A DNA stretch of 64,000 bases from Ascaphus truei. Taxonomy: Eukaryota > Chordata > Amphibia > Anura > Ascaphidae. The stretch lies in NCBI GenBank assembly GCA_036426205.1, contig CM071568.1, forward strand, positions 118,762,696 through 118,826,695, in the 5' to 3' direction. Under the pieces are notes generated by a model. That model was not told the DNA's origin. It saw nothing but the letters and a program-made list of their open reading frames with translations, and searched no databases. Both the position numbers and the translations under genes were made by a program. Of the stretch, positions 19,860-31,495 are shown one piece after another; positions within the stretch are counted from its first letter, which is position 1, and every line of letters starts with the position of its first letter.

Positions 19860-22800
19860 GTATATATATTTTGTTAGATTAATATAGTTTGGTCAATACA
19901 TAGCCACGTAGCATTTATTTAAGTATATTTAATATATAATCAGGACTACCATGTTAACATTGGCAGTGATAAAATAGCTCTAACACACTGTCTTTTACCT
20001 GTGTTATTTTTTCATAGTGAAGAACTGGAAAACTGATTTCCACCTGGTAGTCAAATGTTTTTCAGTATTCTATGACAAATGTGGTAAAAGGAGAAATAAA
20101 TACACACGCTAAAATTCAGCTAGAAAATATATCTTTATATTGTTTTAAAAAAAGGAATTACAGTACATAAAATTAAATAAAGTAGTTACTGTAAGAAGAT
20201 AGTGGGAGACATAGATTTTGGTAAAAGTCTTTGGATAGAGAAAATAAATAGCACAGGGAACTTCTTTGCAATAAGTTACAAATGAAATTAATTTTAAAGA
20301 ATGAACAGCGAAGGTTCCTCATTCCAGTAAACAAATAATTTGTGAGCAATCTGCGCTCAGACCACAAATAGAATCAAGAATTAAATGCGCCCCTAGCTGA
20401 CCAGTATATACATATATCATTGGTCTGTTGTAATGAAGATTACCTGATAAAGATCACAATATGACAGTTTTCCTTTTGCATTGGCTGCAGAACAGCCAGA
20501 AACTGTTTTCTGCGGCCAGCCAACTATTGATCCAGTTCCCTCCTGTCAGTGATGCAGTTAATGGGAATTCCACAGGCAAATAAAAGCTACATTTTGTCTT
20601 CATTTTCATCTGAAATATGAGCTGGTCTTTTGTACTCTAGACAGTCATTTATTACTAATTTTCTTTTATTGATATTTATGAGCTGAAGCATAAAATGATT
20701 CTCAAATGCAGTTTAATTGAGGCAGCATTTGACATTGTGACCATGGTTGCTGATGCACCATCAACTGCATTAAGTCTATGAAACAAGGTTGTCTTTCATT
20801 GGTCATTTGACAGCTTTTTGTTCAATTGTATTTAAAATGCAGCTACAGTATGTGATATAGATGAAAGAATATGATGATTTGTCTTGATAGAAATAAGGGG
20901 ACTGATAATGATGAAAGTCTGTCATAAACAGCAACAGAGCATTATGGTGCATCATATTTCGTTGCATCCTATATTTAATGTCTTATACTTTTAGTGATGC
21001 TTTTGTTTGTAAACAGTTTTTCCAAGTTGCTCTTCCCTTGCAGACATAATTATTATTAGCCTGCACATGCATTTGAGGGCGATTTTCTGTAAACAGCAAG
21101 AAGGGAGGCCGAGGTAATCAATTCATTTGTAAAATTGTAAGTGCAATCAATACTGCAAGGAAGTATTTTTATAAGCAGTTATTAACTCATAAGCTACAGT
21201 ATATCTCATCTCATTTCAACAACAGCTGAGGTCTCCATTTTCCCCTGGAGACCCTTGCAGGTCCTATTATGAGAATCATAAATAATATGTGCTAATGAGA
21301 TATGAATTGATTATGTTGGAAAAGCTGACATTTTCATCCATCATTCTAAATGATGTTTAACAATGGATTACCAGCCAGTAATTCCTTTGATATGAGATTA
21401 AATAAAATAGCTGGCTGTTTCAGAAGGCTAGCTCTAGGAGATGGCAATAAATCTGCTCAATTACTGTATTACCAATCCGTTTTTCACTGCTAAGGATATT
21501 ATTATTTCATTTAGACTTGTTCATGCATCATAGATTATTTTATTTCAGTCAGTCAATGAGGGGAACTGCAGTATTTTATTCACTGAGCTACAAAGAACTA
21601 TAGTTTGATAGAATACAGTAAATGTTGCACAGCAGGCCTCAAGCATATTCAAAGGTTAGTCAGCCATGGGGCTTATAATACATTTGAAATGTACATTTCA
21701 GAAAAAAAAACATTTTGTCCTTGTCCTAATTTGCTGCCTTTATTTAAAAATGGAAAAACGTAGCCTGAGAAACTGATCAATTGAAATAAAGTTATAGAAT
21801 CATATGAGATGATTTGTACGTATGCCACCCAAGTGAAGAAATATATTTGAAAAACTTTTACCAGTTTTCTCTAGCTAGCCAACTTGTACAGTATTTCTAT
21901 TCAACAATAATACAGAAATATGTAGAAAACAATATTTAGTTATTTTGCTTTTCAGCAATTCACAAAACAAAATTTAGACATCACTGAAGCAACATATGTA
22001 AATTGCAACTTAACCCAATTGCGCTCAAGAATTAATACAATAACTCACATTTAAATCTGCAGTATTTAAATGATATTTGAAAGCAACTTGTGCTTGCAGT
22101 TTTGTGTGCCCTGGATATAATTAACTATGTATATTGTTTTAGGCATTGTTTATTTATATAAATTATATTTAAAAATCATATACATATAGAGTACATAGAG
22201 CAACAAAAAAGGTGAGTGAGGAAACACAACTGTTAAGTCATTACATAAATATTCATCCATGATATGCTAGAATGACAGTGTTACATTTTTGAAATGTTAG
22301 AAAAAGGGTTAAGTAGAAAGAACTAAAAGATTTCCTAAAGGGAGCAAGTGTTTGCAAAGTTTTGTTTAACATAAAGATTCATAATTCTATATACATTATG
22401 GACAAGATCTACAGTAACTTTCGACCAATTCAAAAGAGGGAGAATTTGGAAACTTCCATGTCCTAGTTACAAGGTATATCCCTAATTACATAAATGGCAT
22501 TTTTAGATATAATTGTTATAAAGAATCTACCTTCAGTCCCACGGGACCTGGAAACCAGAGATTCATTGAAACAGACTTTATTTACATAATAGGACAATGA
22601 ATTGGCTAGCTCACTATATATAAACAGTAATATATACTTATTTGGCAGCAACCTCTCTTAAAAAACAGCAAGCAGATGGATTGAATTAGAAATAATCTAA
22701 ATTAACTTTCGTAAACTACTAAACGGTAGTCCAGATATAGGAGATGGCTCTCTTAAACCAAATGTGCAGTACTCCCATTCCTTACATGTAATTACTTGGA

Positions 22801-22990
22801 TAATATCCCTTTCATATTGTTTAAGAAATGCTGTGCTCTGATCTGAGTAGTTAGAAACTAAGATATTACACAATACTGACTATATATTTTTTGGTATTGC
22901 AACATTACATTTTAAAATAGGAGATTTAGATAACTAAGTTATAAAATTTTGAGAACTAATTAAATGCTTTCATTGAATATATTTTAAAAA
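19860..22990. other. AT-rich, apparently unique non-coding DNA
   Basis: These 3.1 kb show no transposon motif, inverted repeat or long ORF. The 20440-21640 part has more even, information-rich sequence, including AGCCAATCA-like and TAATTGA-like words. That would suit conserved non-coding sequence, but this cannot be shown from one sequence. Confidence 0.5.
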
Positions 22991-23007
22991 AAACCTTAGG
23001 AGGAAAT

Positions 23008-23195
23008 TACAATCCAATTGGTGAATGTACCATGTAATACCTTCCCTTTTTGGGTGATGCAACATCTCCATAAAAGAAGGGGGAAACTGGTACCTGATAG
23101 GTTGTGCTTCTTTCCCTTCAAGGTGATGTCACATAGCCCAAAACCCCAAAAAGGGAAGGCATCACATGTATATCCACCAATCGGATGTGAGAAAG
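23008..23195. repeat. Short imperfect palindrome
   Basis: The outer arms are CCAATTGGTGAATGTACCATG and its approximate complement ending CCACCAATCGG. The inner arms are ACCTTCCCTTTTTGGG / CCCAAAAAGGGAAGG. Probably a MITE. Confidence 0.65.
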
Positions 23196-23597
23196 CCAGA
23201 CGTATGTATATTGCCACTCCCACTTCATTTCTGTTTCACATACTTTCTGATGAGGGAAAGCGAAAGGTGTATGATAGGGAAGGGAGAGGGTTTGTGGGAG
23301 AGAAGGGACTGAGAGAAAGGGTGGAAAAGAGATAGAGAGAGAGATAGAAAAGAAGATTTAAAACATATATATTTTTCCAAACTCGGATTGCGAATTGTTC
23401 AGATTGGATTTTCAGTGATAGGGGGGAAAAAATCAATCTACCATTTTGAGATGAATCCTTGGAATTCCAGCGGTTGAAAGGATACGGCCAAAATGCAGCA
23501 GAATTGGAATATAGCATCCTCTCTTCTTCCAAATTATGATATTTCTATTTATTTAAGGATTCCACATTCTCCTTGAAACACTTAATTAGAGACATAG
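23196..23597. other. G/A-rich and unassigned DNA
   Basis: It contains a purine-rich run (23245-23360, GAGAGAGAGATAGAAAAGAA). The minus-strand frame at 23236-23532 reads through it and is not supported. Confidence 0.5.
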
Positions 23598-24400
23598 GGG
23601 CCAATTCACTAAACTCCTATAGCCCTGGTAGGTTTGGGCTATTATTCTGTCCTCCTCCTGTGCAATAATCCCTGGTAAGGGCAGTTTTGCCAGGAGTCAA
23701 AATGGGTTTGCCCCAACCACTGTGATTCAGTTGGTCAGAGACGGAAGTGCTCATGCTTTGTGTCAGTCAAGGGCACAGGGTGGGACGACTGGATCTGTAC
23801 TAAAGGGATTACCTTTTCCTGTTTTTGGTTGTTTCTCTCTAGCTTTGAGAGAGATGGTTCCTCTTTAGTTCAGAAAGAGGATGGTGGGTTCTAATTAAGC
23901 TGCCAGGGCTCTGGTACGCTGAAGGCTCTCCCTTAGGGGAGAGGGGAGATGTTCTCTTGCTCCACAAAGGAGTAAGGGAAAGAAAAGGGAAAGCTCTTAT
24001 ATTGGACAAGAAGTGTGTCTAGAAATCATCCTCGTGGTGAACACCCTTTTTGAGGAGTGCTGTGTGCTTTACATATACTGCTATTGATCTGGACAATAAA
24101 GAACCTCTTTTTGTTTTACCTCCTGCCTGAGAATGGAGTATATTGGGAGGAGAGGGAGATAACTCTTTTGCAGATACTCCACCCCACACAACTGGGGGCT
24201 GCACAAGATGGAGGCGCTGCACCATTAAGAAGAATTTGAGCACAGCCCCAGAAGTCTGTCCTGTTATCCCCCATGACATTGCGGGAGACACAGGCCCTCC
24301 TGTTACCAGCAGGTATGCACCACCAAAATCCCTGTAACCAGAGTGAGAGTACCCTGAGGAGGCCCAAAGTGAGACTGGGTGGGGGAGGACCCGTTACACT
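23598..24400 (+). mobile_element. LTR-like segment with leader, family 1 copy 1
   Basis: It contains a polyA-type signal (GACAATAAAGAACC, about 24090) followed about 100 bp later by a leader with GATGGAGGCGCTGCACC (about 24208) and a splice-donor-like CAGGTATGCACC (about 24310). The same order recurs at 33860-34590. It probably derives from an LTR element; no gag or pol is present. Confidence 0.5.
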
Positions 24401-24768
24401 CTGATAAGTAGCTTTAAGAGCGCAAAGTACCTTTAAGTCCAAAGGCTGCAGTGCGATTTACTAAGCAGTGATAACTGCGCTTTATCGCTCTTAAAAGGCA
24501 TTTTTTTAGCCTTCGGCGCAAAATTTCTTTGTTTACCTTTTTGCAGGCACACCATCCACACAACAGGCCTGCGGATGTCCGCGGGACTTTGGGGGTCCCC
24601 GGGTGTCGGTGGGGGACCCCGAGGGTCCCCGCGTGGGTCCCCGCATTGTCCCTGCAGTCATCCGGGGGTCCCCATGGCCGTCCGTGGGCCTACGGTACCA
24701 ATGGTGTGCCCCCAAAAAATAAACAAAACTTTTAAAAAATACACCCCCCCCTAACAAATACACTACAG

Positions 24769-24822
24769 TAATGGGAAAAATTACTATTATCCACATATGT
24801 ATAATAATGCATTTGCCCATTA
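24769..24822. repeat. Conserved AT-rich hairpin, copy 3
   Basis: TAATGGGAAAAATTACTATT and GCATTTGCCCATTA form the arms around CCACATATGT. It is inverted relative to copy 1. Confidence 0.7.
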
Positions 24823-25284
24823 AAAATACATTAATCACAATAAATAAAATAAATACATTTTGCACTCACCCTTGTCCGGCACCCACAATGAAGACCATCC
24901 TCATCTTCATACCCATCCATGCCCTCGGGTGCTGAGAAACATACACAAGAATAAAAAGAGCCAATCTAATGGGGGTCCCTGGGTCAGCCCCACAGGTGCC
25001 TGAGTGTCCTAGGGTGGTTACCATGGGAGTCTGGGGGCCCTCAGGTGGTCCCTATGGGTCCGCAGGGCCCCCAAAGCTGTGGGGCCCCCGGTTCTTCCCC
25101 TCAGGTGTCCCAAGTGGGTCCGTAGCCTTGTACCCGTGGGCGTCCGGGGAGTCCTCAGATGGTCTCCAGAGGTCCCCACGGACCTAAGGAACCAACCCTG
25201 TATGTCAAAAAAAATAAACCTTTCCTATTATTTATATATATAAATACCCCCCCCCCCCACCACCACCACCAAACAAAGATACAG

Positions 25285-25338
25285 TAATGGTCAAAATAAC
25301 TATTATCCAGATATGGATAATAGATTATTTGTCCATTA
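25285..25338. repeat. Conserved AT-rich hairpin, copy 4
   Basis: Arms TAATGGTCAAAATAACTATT and ATAGATTATTTGTCCATTA surround ATCCAGATATGGAT. Confidence 0.75.
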
Positions 25339-25554
25339 TTAAACACATTAAATAGCATAATAAAATAAATACAGTTCTACTAACCTCAGCAATATGAATC
25401 CCCTCCGTCAGCAAGGGCCCTCTCTGTCCTTCGCTGCCAAAAAAATATAGCAAATACATTGTGCTATCACTTAACCCCAAAAGTAATTAAGGGGTTAAGC
25501 CACCCTACCCCGATATCCACCCTTCACCCATTCATTTGTACAGTGGTCTCATCA

Positions 25555-25610
25555 TGCCTATATGTCTATATCTATATCTATATCTATATAGATATAGATA
25601 TATATATATA
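25555..25610. repeat. TATATC/TATAGA microsatellite
   Basis: Short repeated CTATAT and GATATA units form the TA-rich target in which the Tc1 element sits. The array continues on the far side at 27124-27140. Confidence 0.85.
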
Positions 25611-27123
25611 GTTAAGTCCGAAAATAATTGGACACCGATACAAGTTTTGTTATTTCGGCTGTGTACCAAAATAAATTCAAGTTACAGTTAAATAATGAAT
25701 ATGGGCTTAAAGTGCAGTCTATCAGCTTTAATTTGAGGGTATTCACATCCAAATTGGTGGAAGGGTTTAGGAATCACATCTCTTTATATGTAGCCTCCTC
25801 TTTTTCAAGGGACCAAAAGTAATTGGACAATTGACTCAAAAGTTGTTTCATGGACAGGTATGGGCTATTCCTTCGTCATTTCAGCATCAATTAAGCAGGG
25901 AAAAGGTCTGGAGTTGATTCCAGGTGTGGCATTCGCATTTGGAAGCTGTTGTTGTGAACCCACAACGCACAACGCACTGTGGGCTTAGCAACACAAAAAG
26001 GCCTGGACGTCCACGGAAGACAACAGTGGTGGATGATTGTAGGATCCTTTCCATTTTAAAGAAAAACCCCTTTGCAACTTCCAGCCAAGTGAAGAACACT
26101 CTCCAGGAGGTAGGCTTATCATTATCCAAGTTTAACATAAAGAGAAGACTTCACGAGAGCAAATACAGAGGGTTCACCACAAGGTGCAAACCATTCATAA
26201 ACCTCAAGAATAGAAAGGCCAGATTAGACTTTGCCAAACAATATCTAAAAAAGCCAGCCCAGTTTTGGAACAGCATTCTTTGGACAGATGAAACTAAGAT
26301 CAACCTGTACCAGAATGATGGGAAGAAAAAAGTATGGAGAAGGCTTGGAACGGCTCATGAGCCGAAGCTTACCACATCATCTGTAAAACACAGTGCAGGC
26401 AGTGTGATGGCATGGGCATGCATGGCTTCCAATGGCACTGGGTCACTAGTGTTTATTGATGATGTGACAGAAGACAAAAGAAGCCGGATGAATACTGAAG
26501 TGTATAGGGATATATTGTCTGCTCAGATTCAGCCAAATTCCGCGAAGTTGATTGGACGGCGCTTCACTTTACAGATAGACAATGACCCAAAACATACTGC
26601 GAAAGCAACCCAGGAGTTTTTTAAGGCAAAGAAGTGGAATATTCTTCAATGGCCGAGTCAATCACCTGATCTCAACCCGATCGAACATGCATTTCACGTG
26701 CTGAAGACAAAACTTAAGGCAGAAAGACCCACGAACAAACAACAACTGAAGACAGCTGCAGTAAAGGTCTGGCAAAGCATCACAAAGGAGGAAACTCAAC
26801 GTTTTGTGATGTCCATGCGTTCCAGACTTCAAGCAGTCAATGCCTGCAAAGAATTCTCGACAAAGTATTACAAATGAAAAATGTATTTATGATTGTGTTA
26901 ATTTGTCCAATTACATTTGAGCCCCTGAAATAAGGGGACTGTGTATGAAAATGGTTGCAATTCCTAAATGTTTCATACAATATTTTTGTTCAACCCCTTG
27001 AATTAAAGCTGAAAGTCTGCACTTCTATTGCATCTTGGTTGTTTCATTACAAATCCATTGTGGTGGCGTACAGAGCCAAAATTATGAAAATTGTGTCAGT
27101 GTCCAATTATTTCCGGACCTAAC
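25611..27123 (+). mobile_element. Tc1/mariner transposon, both ends present
   Basis: The ends are GTTAAGTCCGAAAATAATTG at 25611 and CAATTATTTCCGGACCTAAC ending at 27123, which are inverted repeats. Similarity extends about 200 bp inward, including the internal repeats TAATTGGACAATTGA (about 25821) and TTTGTCCAATTACATTTGAG (about 26903). TA flanks both sides, matching the Tc1 target duplication. Length is 1513 bp. It carries one transposase frame. Confidence 0.92.
25924..26877 (+). CDS. Tc1-like DDE transposase, N-terminally deleted
   Basis: This cut-and-paste transposase excises and inserts the surrounding element. The catalytic triad fits DD34E: D122 in ILWTDETK, D219 in LQIDNDPKHTA and E254 in SPDLNPIEH. 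Residues 24-90 hold the second helix-turn-helix, preceded by the AT-hook-like KRPGRPRK. The frame is uninterrupted from 25924 to the stop. The family is usually about 340 residues with two helix-turn-helix units; here the first is missing. The sequence before GRPRK joins 5' leader directly to late N-terminal sequence, so an internal deletion probably removed the natural start, and the ATG at 25924 is fortuitous. End recognition is therefore likely lost. Seen: motifs and length. Inferred: deletion. Confidence 0.88.
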   Translation: MWHSHLEAVVVNPQRTTHCGLSNTKRPGRPRKTTVVDDCRILSILKKNPFATSSQVKNTLQEVGLSLSKFNIKRRLHESKYRGFTTRCKPFINLKNRKARLDFAKQYLKKPAQFWNSILWTDETKINLYQNDGKKKVWRRLGTAHEPKLTTSSVKHSAGSVMAWACMASNGTGSLVFIDDVTEDKRSRMNTEVYRDILSAQIQPNSAKLIGRRFTLQIDNDPKHTAKATQEFFKAKKWNILQWPSQSPDLNPIEHAFHVLKTKLKAERPTNKQQLKTAAVKVWQSITKEETQRFVMSMRSRLQAVNACKEFSTKYYK

Positions 27124-27195
27124 TATATATATATATATATAATCCAATGCACAGCCGGCACACCATTTGCAAGTAAATACGTTTTGGTGCTTATC

Positions 27196-27351
27196 CCATA
27201 ATACCGGTTGCAATACGACATCAAGGGACAGCACACAGGTAAGTAAACCATACATTTTCTATATTTGTGTCTTCTATCAAATATAGAAAATTTATGATTT
27301 ACTTACCTGCGTGCTGTCCCTTGATCTCGTGTTGCAACCGGTATCGTATGG
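27196..27351. repeat. Cruciform-type palindrome, 73-bp arms
   Basis: The left arm begins CCATAATACCGGTTGCAATA; the right arm ends in GTTGCAACCGGTATCGTATG. The loop is about 10 bp at 27269-27277. Arm matching is over 90% by eye. Confidence 0.88.
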
Positions 27352-27377
27352 TCTATATATATATATTTATATACCAA

Positions 27378-27662
27378 TATATTGGTAGAACATCAAGAAC
27401 ATTAGGTACACGGTTCCTAGAGCATAGGAGAAATGTTATACGTGGTTTTACTATGCATAGTCTATCACGACACTACACTAGTAAATATAACAAAAATCCA
27501 TGTAGTTTGTCAGTTATGGGTATTGAATCCATTCCTTCCACTATATTGGGAGGCTATAGATTTAAGAAATTATGCATACGTGAAACATATTGGATATATG
27601 TATTGGGTACATTACATCTGTGTGGATTGAATGATCATATTGATGTTAGTACTGTTGTATAG
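27378..27662 (+). pseudogene. PLE-2: GIY-YIG endonuclease C-terminal fragment
   Basis: The frame encodes QYIGRTSRTLGTRFLEHRRN, with the YIG half of the signature, the conserved arginine (TRF) and EH. CIRETYWIYVLGTLHLCGLN follows, corresponding to the end of Penelope-like proteins. The RT and the first half of the nuclease are absent, so this is a 5'-truncated copy. TA repeats and a palindrome precede it. A hammerhead-like motif lies about 840 bp downstream, in the expected 3' position. Confidence 0.8.
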
Positions 27663-28905
27663 TGTTATGGTACCAACGTGTTTTGAGGTGCATCTTTGAG
27701 GTCTGGTTTGGATGGGTTTCCTGTCCCCTCATTGATGGTCGCCTCATCTCAGCTTGGTTGGTTTTACTATTGGTGCTCCTTTGGCCCATAAAGACATAAT
27801 AGGGGAAAAGTGCATTTATTATTAACATTATTATTATCTATTAAATAAATTGATTATTAATCATTAGTATAGACATGCAAGATCTATACTTATGAATACA
27901 CATATTCTAATATAAAGGTCATGTGTAATTTGTTGGGGGTTTGTGGCCCCCGTCGGTCCTGAGGTTCTTTCTGTCTCTGTTTCTACTTTCGTCAGTCTAT
28001 GATGATTGATGGCTACTATTGGTATATTGTATATTTATTCCCTTGTTATTTTATTTTTTCCCTATGTACATTCATTCTATTGTTATTTTATTTTATTTTT
28101 TCTTATATATATATATAATTTTTACGTATTTAATGGATTTATGATTCTAAACATGTACAATTTTCTTATCCTTATTCCTAAAATATTTTGTATATATATT
28201 CATATATATGGTTTATTACTGGTATATCCTATATTGTTATTTATCTTTGCTCTTCAATTAGCTATTATTTGTATATTGTTCATTTTTTAAATTATTCATT
28301 TGTATTTGTTATTAGCAATATGTTTTGATTATTTGCAAATATGCTCTAGTGTTCTATGAGTGCTATCTACAATACTGTCCAGCAATGAAGCAGGGTTAAA
28401 TTTGTTGAATTGAAAACTCCCGCCCACCATTTATACTGGCCAATCACAGCAATTGAATAGATATAAAGGACACCTTTTTTGACCAACGAAAGTTTCCCTG
28501 ACGAAGTCCTTAGTGACGAAACGCGTAGGGCGTTTCCCAAAGAGGCGAGTTTGCGGCTGTCTTTTACTGCAACACGGAGAGAGTATCTTGAGGTTGTTGT
28601 TTATTGCTTTGGGACTGCCGTCGTTCTGGTTTTACGGATGCCTGCTGGTGAGCAGTGAAAGCTGTAGGAGGTGCATCTGGAGGAAGTCTCGGATCGAGAC
28701 GCTGACTTAAACATCATCTGGCTCCGGTGACTCCAATATACCCTGCTGAACCAACAGACACAACCAGAGGTGGCACCTACGGGATGGGCTGGCGCAGTTC
28801 CTCAACAACTCCATGGCGATTGAGTATATCTCATAAATGCTTATTTTATTACTCTGTTTGTGAGTGCGCTTTTTATATTTTACAACCTTATAAATACTAT
28901 TTTAT

Positions 28906-28910
<5 letters not shown>
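27663..28910 (+). mobile_element. PLE-2 3' region
   Basis: This is AT-rich non-coding sequence with a TATA-like ATATAAAGGACACC (about 28462) and the hammerhead-like motif at 28490-28540, followed by CpG-containing sequence to a TA microsatellite. No gene is seen; frames at 28006-28290 and 28513-28954 have low-complexity translations. Confidence 0.55.
28490..28540 (+). ncRNA. Hammerhead ribozyme-like motif (PLE-2)
   Basis: CTGACGA (28498-28504), then stem II GTC...GAC, GAAAC and the self-complementary ACGCGT as helix III followed by A. Helix I can start with CC/GG and continue with AACG/CGTT. Stem II is short (3 bp). Confidence 0.6.

Positions 28911-28949
<39 letters not shown>
28911..28949. 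repeat. TA microsatellite
   Basis: A run of about 19 TA dinucleotides. Confidence 0.95.
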
Positions 28950-28950
<1 letters not shown>

Positions 28951-29173
28951 TTAGTTAAGTTATGGTGAGTTATGGTAAGTTATTATATATATATACATAT
29001 GCATGATTATCCAATATACAAAGAAATGGTTAAGGATATACATGCCAAAATAAAAATATCACATTTCCCAATATCAAACAGCACCAAGCCAAATCAATAT
29101 CTAAGAAATGCAAATAAAAGCAGTCAATTTGACAATGTGTACATGATACAAATAATCTGTGCATCATGTACAC

Positions 29174-29230
29174 CAGGCCTGCACAACTCCAGTCCTCGAG
29201 GGATGCAAACAGGCCAGGTTCTCAGTATAT
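29174..29230. mobile_element. hAT MITE end fragment
   Basis: CAGGCCTGCACAACTCCAGT and TCCTCGAGGGATG resemble the left end of the hAT MITE at 16467. The other end is not seen. Confidence 0.5.
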
Positions 29231-30017
29231 TTTAAGTAGGAAGGGGGGTCATTCCTGCTCAACCTTAATATCCATCATTAAATAGTTGTAGTGGCGGTGC
29301 AATGGGAAGAAACCGATATATTTCCAAAAAAGGTGTTCGAGAGATGATCACCAAAAAAGATTCCCAGTTAAGTTGCACTCAGCCTATTGTTTATTTTTCC
29401 TTATAATTAAACAGTAGGTGTCTTAAGGTTACTTATATTTCAAAAAACCCCAAGGAGATAAGTACATAGGGAAATACTAACATTTAAAATCATTTTATTA
29501 AACTCATCTATCAAAAATAAACCCAAATAAACTATACTATATTAAAATCCTTGCTTCTCTTTTTTACACAGTATGTGCTAATTGTTACACCAGTGATAAT
29601 TATATCTTAGTCGTTTGGTTATCACACAGTCTACAGACGCTAATATATGCAGAAGTGAAGCACCTTAATCCTAGGTTTATCACTCTCAGTTGTACAGAGT
29701 ATCAGTCGCACAAAGTATCAATTTATGAAATGGAATACTTTTCTCAATGGTGGATGGTTACTATTGTAACACTGCTAAGTTGCAAACACAGCAATAGTCA
29801 GAACACAGTTATTCCTTACAGAAGGTAAGTATCAGTGTAAATTGTGTATTGTGTAGGACTGTGAACTCGCTCTGTAGGCTGCCCCTAGGGTCAATGCAGC
29901 CTTACTAAGAATTATTTTTGCTGTCTTAGCTATGTAATTAGTATCCATGAACAGGATAAAATGCGGCTCTGATTTTACACGGTCTTCCCTGAAGCACCCT
30001 TATTATCATACAGACAA
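29231..30017. other. Unassigned AT-rich DNA
   Basis: No motif or ORF is supported between the hAT fragment and PLE-3. Confidence 0.5.
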
Positions 30018-30512
30018 CCCCATAATCTCAAGAATATTATGGTGAGGAGTAAAGTATTCAGCAGTACAACTGAATGCGGGACAAAACCATGCCAGGACCC
30101 AAGATGCAAAACCTGCGCAATGCTCTACACAGCGGACACAATACAAATACCACACAAGAATCGGGAATACAAAATCAGAGGAGGGTTCACCTGTTCCTCC
30201 AGCAATGTCGTGTACCTCATCATGTGCATGAAATGCCCAGGGGGCTGCTACTACATAGGTGAGACAGGACAGGGGCTAAACAAGAGAATGAACCTGCATC
30301 GCCACAGCATCACACGCGGAACCAGAGACAGTCCTGTTGGCGAACATTTGTCTGACTCTGGCCATAAGATGAACGATCTGAGGGTTGCCATACTCAAAGG
30401 TAATCTTAAAACCCCGAAAGAGAGACGGTTGCATGAATACAAATTTATGCAACTGTTCGGGACACTTAGCAGTGGCCTAAACAGAGATCGAAATTTTATG
30501 AGTCATTACTGA
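30018..30512 (+). pseudogene. PLE-3: linker and full GIY-YIG endonuclease, 5'-truncated
   Basis: The open frame starts HNLKNIMVRSKV, a Penelope-like linker phrase, followed by cysteines (CGTKPCQDPRCKTCAM). The nuclease has VVYLIMCMKCPGGCYYIGET: both halves of GIY-YIG (VVYL and YYIG), arginine in LNKRMNLHR, histidines, and the acidic residue in RRLHEYKFM. The frame runs cleanly to a stop at 30510-30512, so the nuclease domain itself is intact. The RT is missing. ATG at 30039 is internal to the ancestral protein. Role in the family: nicking target DNA for reverse transcription. Confidence 0.88.
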
Positions 30513-31024
30513 CACTAGCGAACTCCTTCCCATGAGCGCTAAAGGCCATGTCTGTACATACTGTGCTATATGTATGCACACACAGCTGTCTCTCACACAT
30601 ACTAATACCCCTTATTTTTCCATCCCTATACACCAATAGGGACCACATAGTATCCACACACACTTTTAGTTGTGCTACAAACTCTCACATTTCCACACCC
30701 ACCCACACCATTTATATCCCCTCTCACTCCACACACACCTTGTGTAGAGCACTGTTTATACTGTGGGCTCTCCATTCATTCTTATTCACACTGATACACA
30801 TACACACTCTTTCTTCAGTTGCTTTCAGTAACCCTTTGACACCTCTAGCCATAAAACACATCCACATCGGGTTAAGGACCAGCACAGATAACATTCCAAG
30901 AGACACTGTTTTTAAGTAATCCTTGCTTCATTCATTGTAACATCGCCGGAAGAAGAGATCAGTGTATCTCGAAAGCTCGCACAAATAAAGCATTTCGTTA
31001 GCCACAGAACGGTATCATCTATTT
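30513..31024 (+). mobile_element. PLE-3 3' end and terminal repeat
   Basis: Non-coding sequence with CCGGAAGAAGAGATC...GTATCTCGAAAGCTC (hammerhead-like), followed by AATAAAGCATTTCGTTAGCC. It stops at the assembly gap. The frame at 30548-30919 is not supported. Confidence 0.6.
30946..30985 (+). ncRNA. Hammerhead-like motif (PLE-3), degenerate
   Basis: CCGGAAGAA replaces CTGATGA. Stem II is a perfect 5-bp GAGAT/ATCTC. GAAAGCTC gives GAAA plus a self-complementary AGCT helix III and C. The 5' core differs from consensus, so activity is doubtful. Confidence 0.45.
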
Positions 31025-31049
31025 NNNNNNNNNNNNNNNNNNNNNNNNN
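31025..31049. other. Assembly gap, 25 N
   Basis: Exactly 25 consecutive N, probably a fixed-size placeholder rather than a measured gap. Confidence 0.99.
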
Positions 31050-31073
31050 AATGTTTTTTGAGTATAGTATATA

Positions 31074-31076
<3 letters not shown>

Positions 31077-31108
<32 letters not shown>
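31077..31108. repeat. TA microsatellite beside the gap
   Basis: A run of TA dinucleotides interrupted by few other bases. Confidence 0.9.
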
Positions 31109-31116
<8 letters not shown>

Positions 31117-31130
31117 TATATACATACAGA

Positions 31131-31495
31131 AATGGAAGGTCGCAGCACTCAATGAAAAAATAGCAATTATTATCAGTAATTCATCAGGCAGTCAACATGC
31201 TCCAGAGCAAGTACGTTCAGACCACAAGGTCTTTCTCAAGCTCTGTGGTCTGAAATGTATGTTGCTCATGTTGACTGCCTAATGAATTACTGATAATAAA
31301 TTGCTGTTTTTCATTCACTCATGATATATATTTATGTCAAAAAAGAGTGCTACTGAGTCGGGCAAACTGTATAACAAAAGACAGGGGTGCCCAATGCTAA
31401 TCCAATTGGCAAAACATATAGGTAAAAGTAAAAGTTTAAATATTTCAAATATAATAATTTTACTTGGTTATTTAGTTCTCTGGACCCATTGCGTA
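31131..31495. repeat. Palindromic repeat, copy 1 (noisy)
   Basis: It matches 31637-32000 but lacks single bases in many places, e.g. GGTCGCAGC for GGTCCGCAGC, GAGCAAGTACG for GAGCAACGTACG and GTCTTTCTC for GTCTTTTCTC. The block is itself a palindrome around TCTCAAGCTCTGTGG. Confidence 0.8.

Larger units (their letters stand above)
24449..25554. mobile_element. Foldback family member, copy E
   Basis: It starts with GCGATTTACTAAGCAGTGAT, related to the start of copy D (GTGATTCACTAAGCAGCGAG). It carries two GGGGTCC minisatellites (24560-24690 and 24968-25190) and two AT hairpins (24769-24822 and 25285-25338), so the unit may be internally duplicated. It ends in ACCCC-rich sequence before the TATATC microsatellite. 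No genes. Confidence 0.6.
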
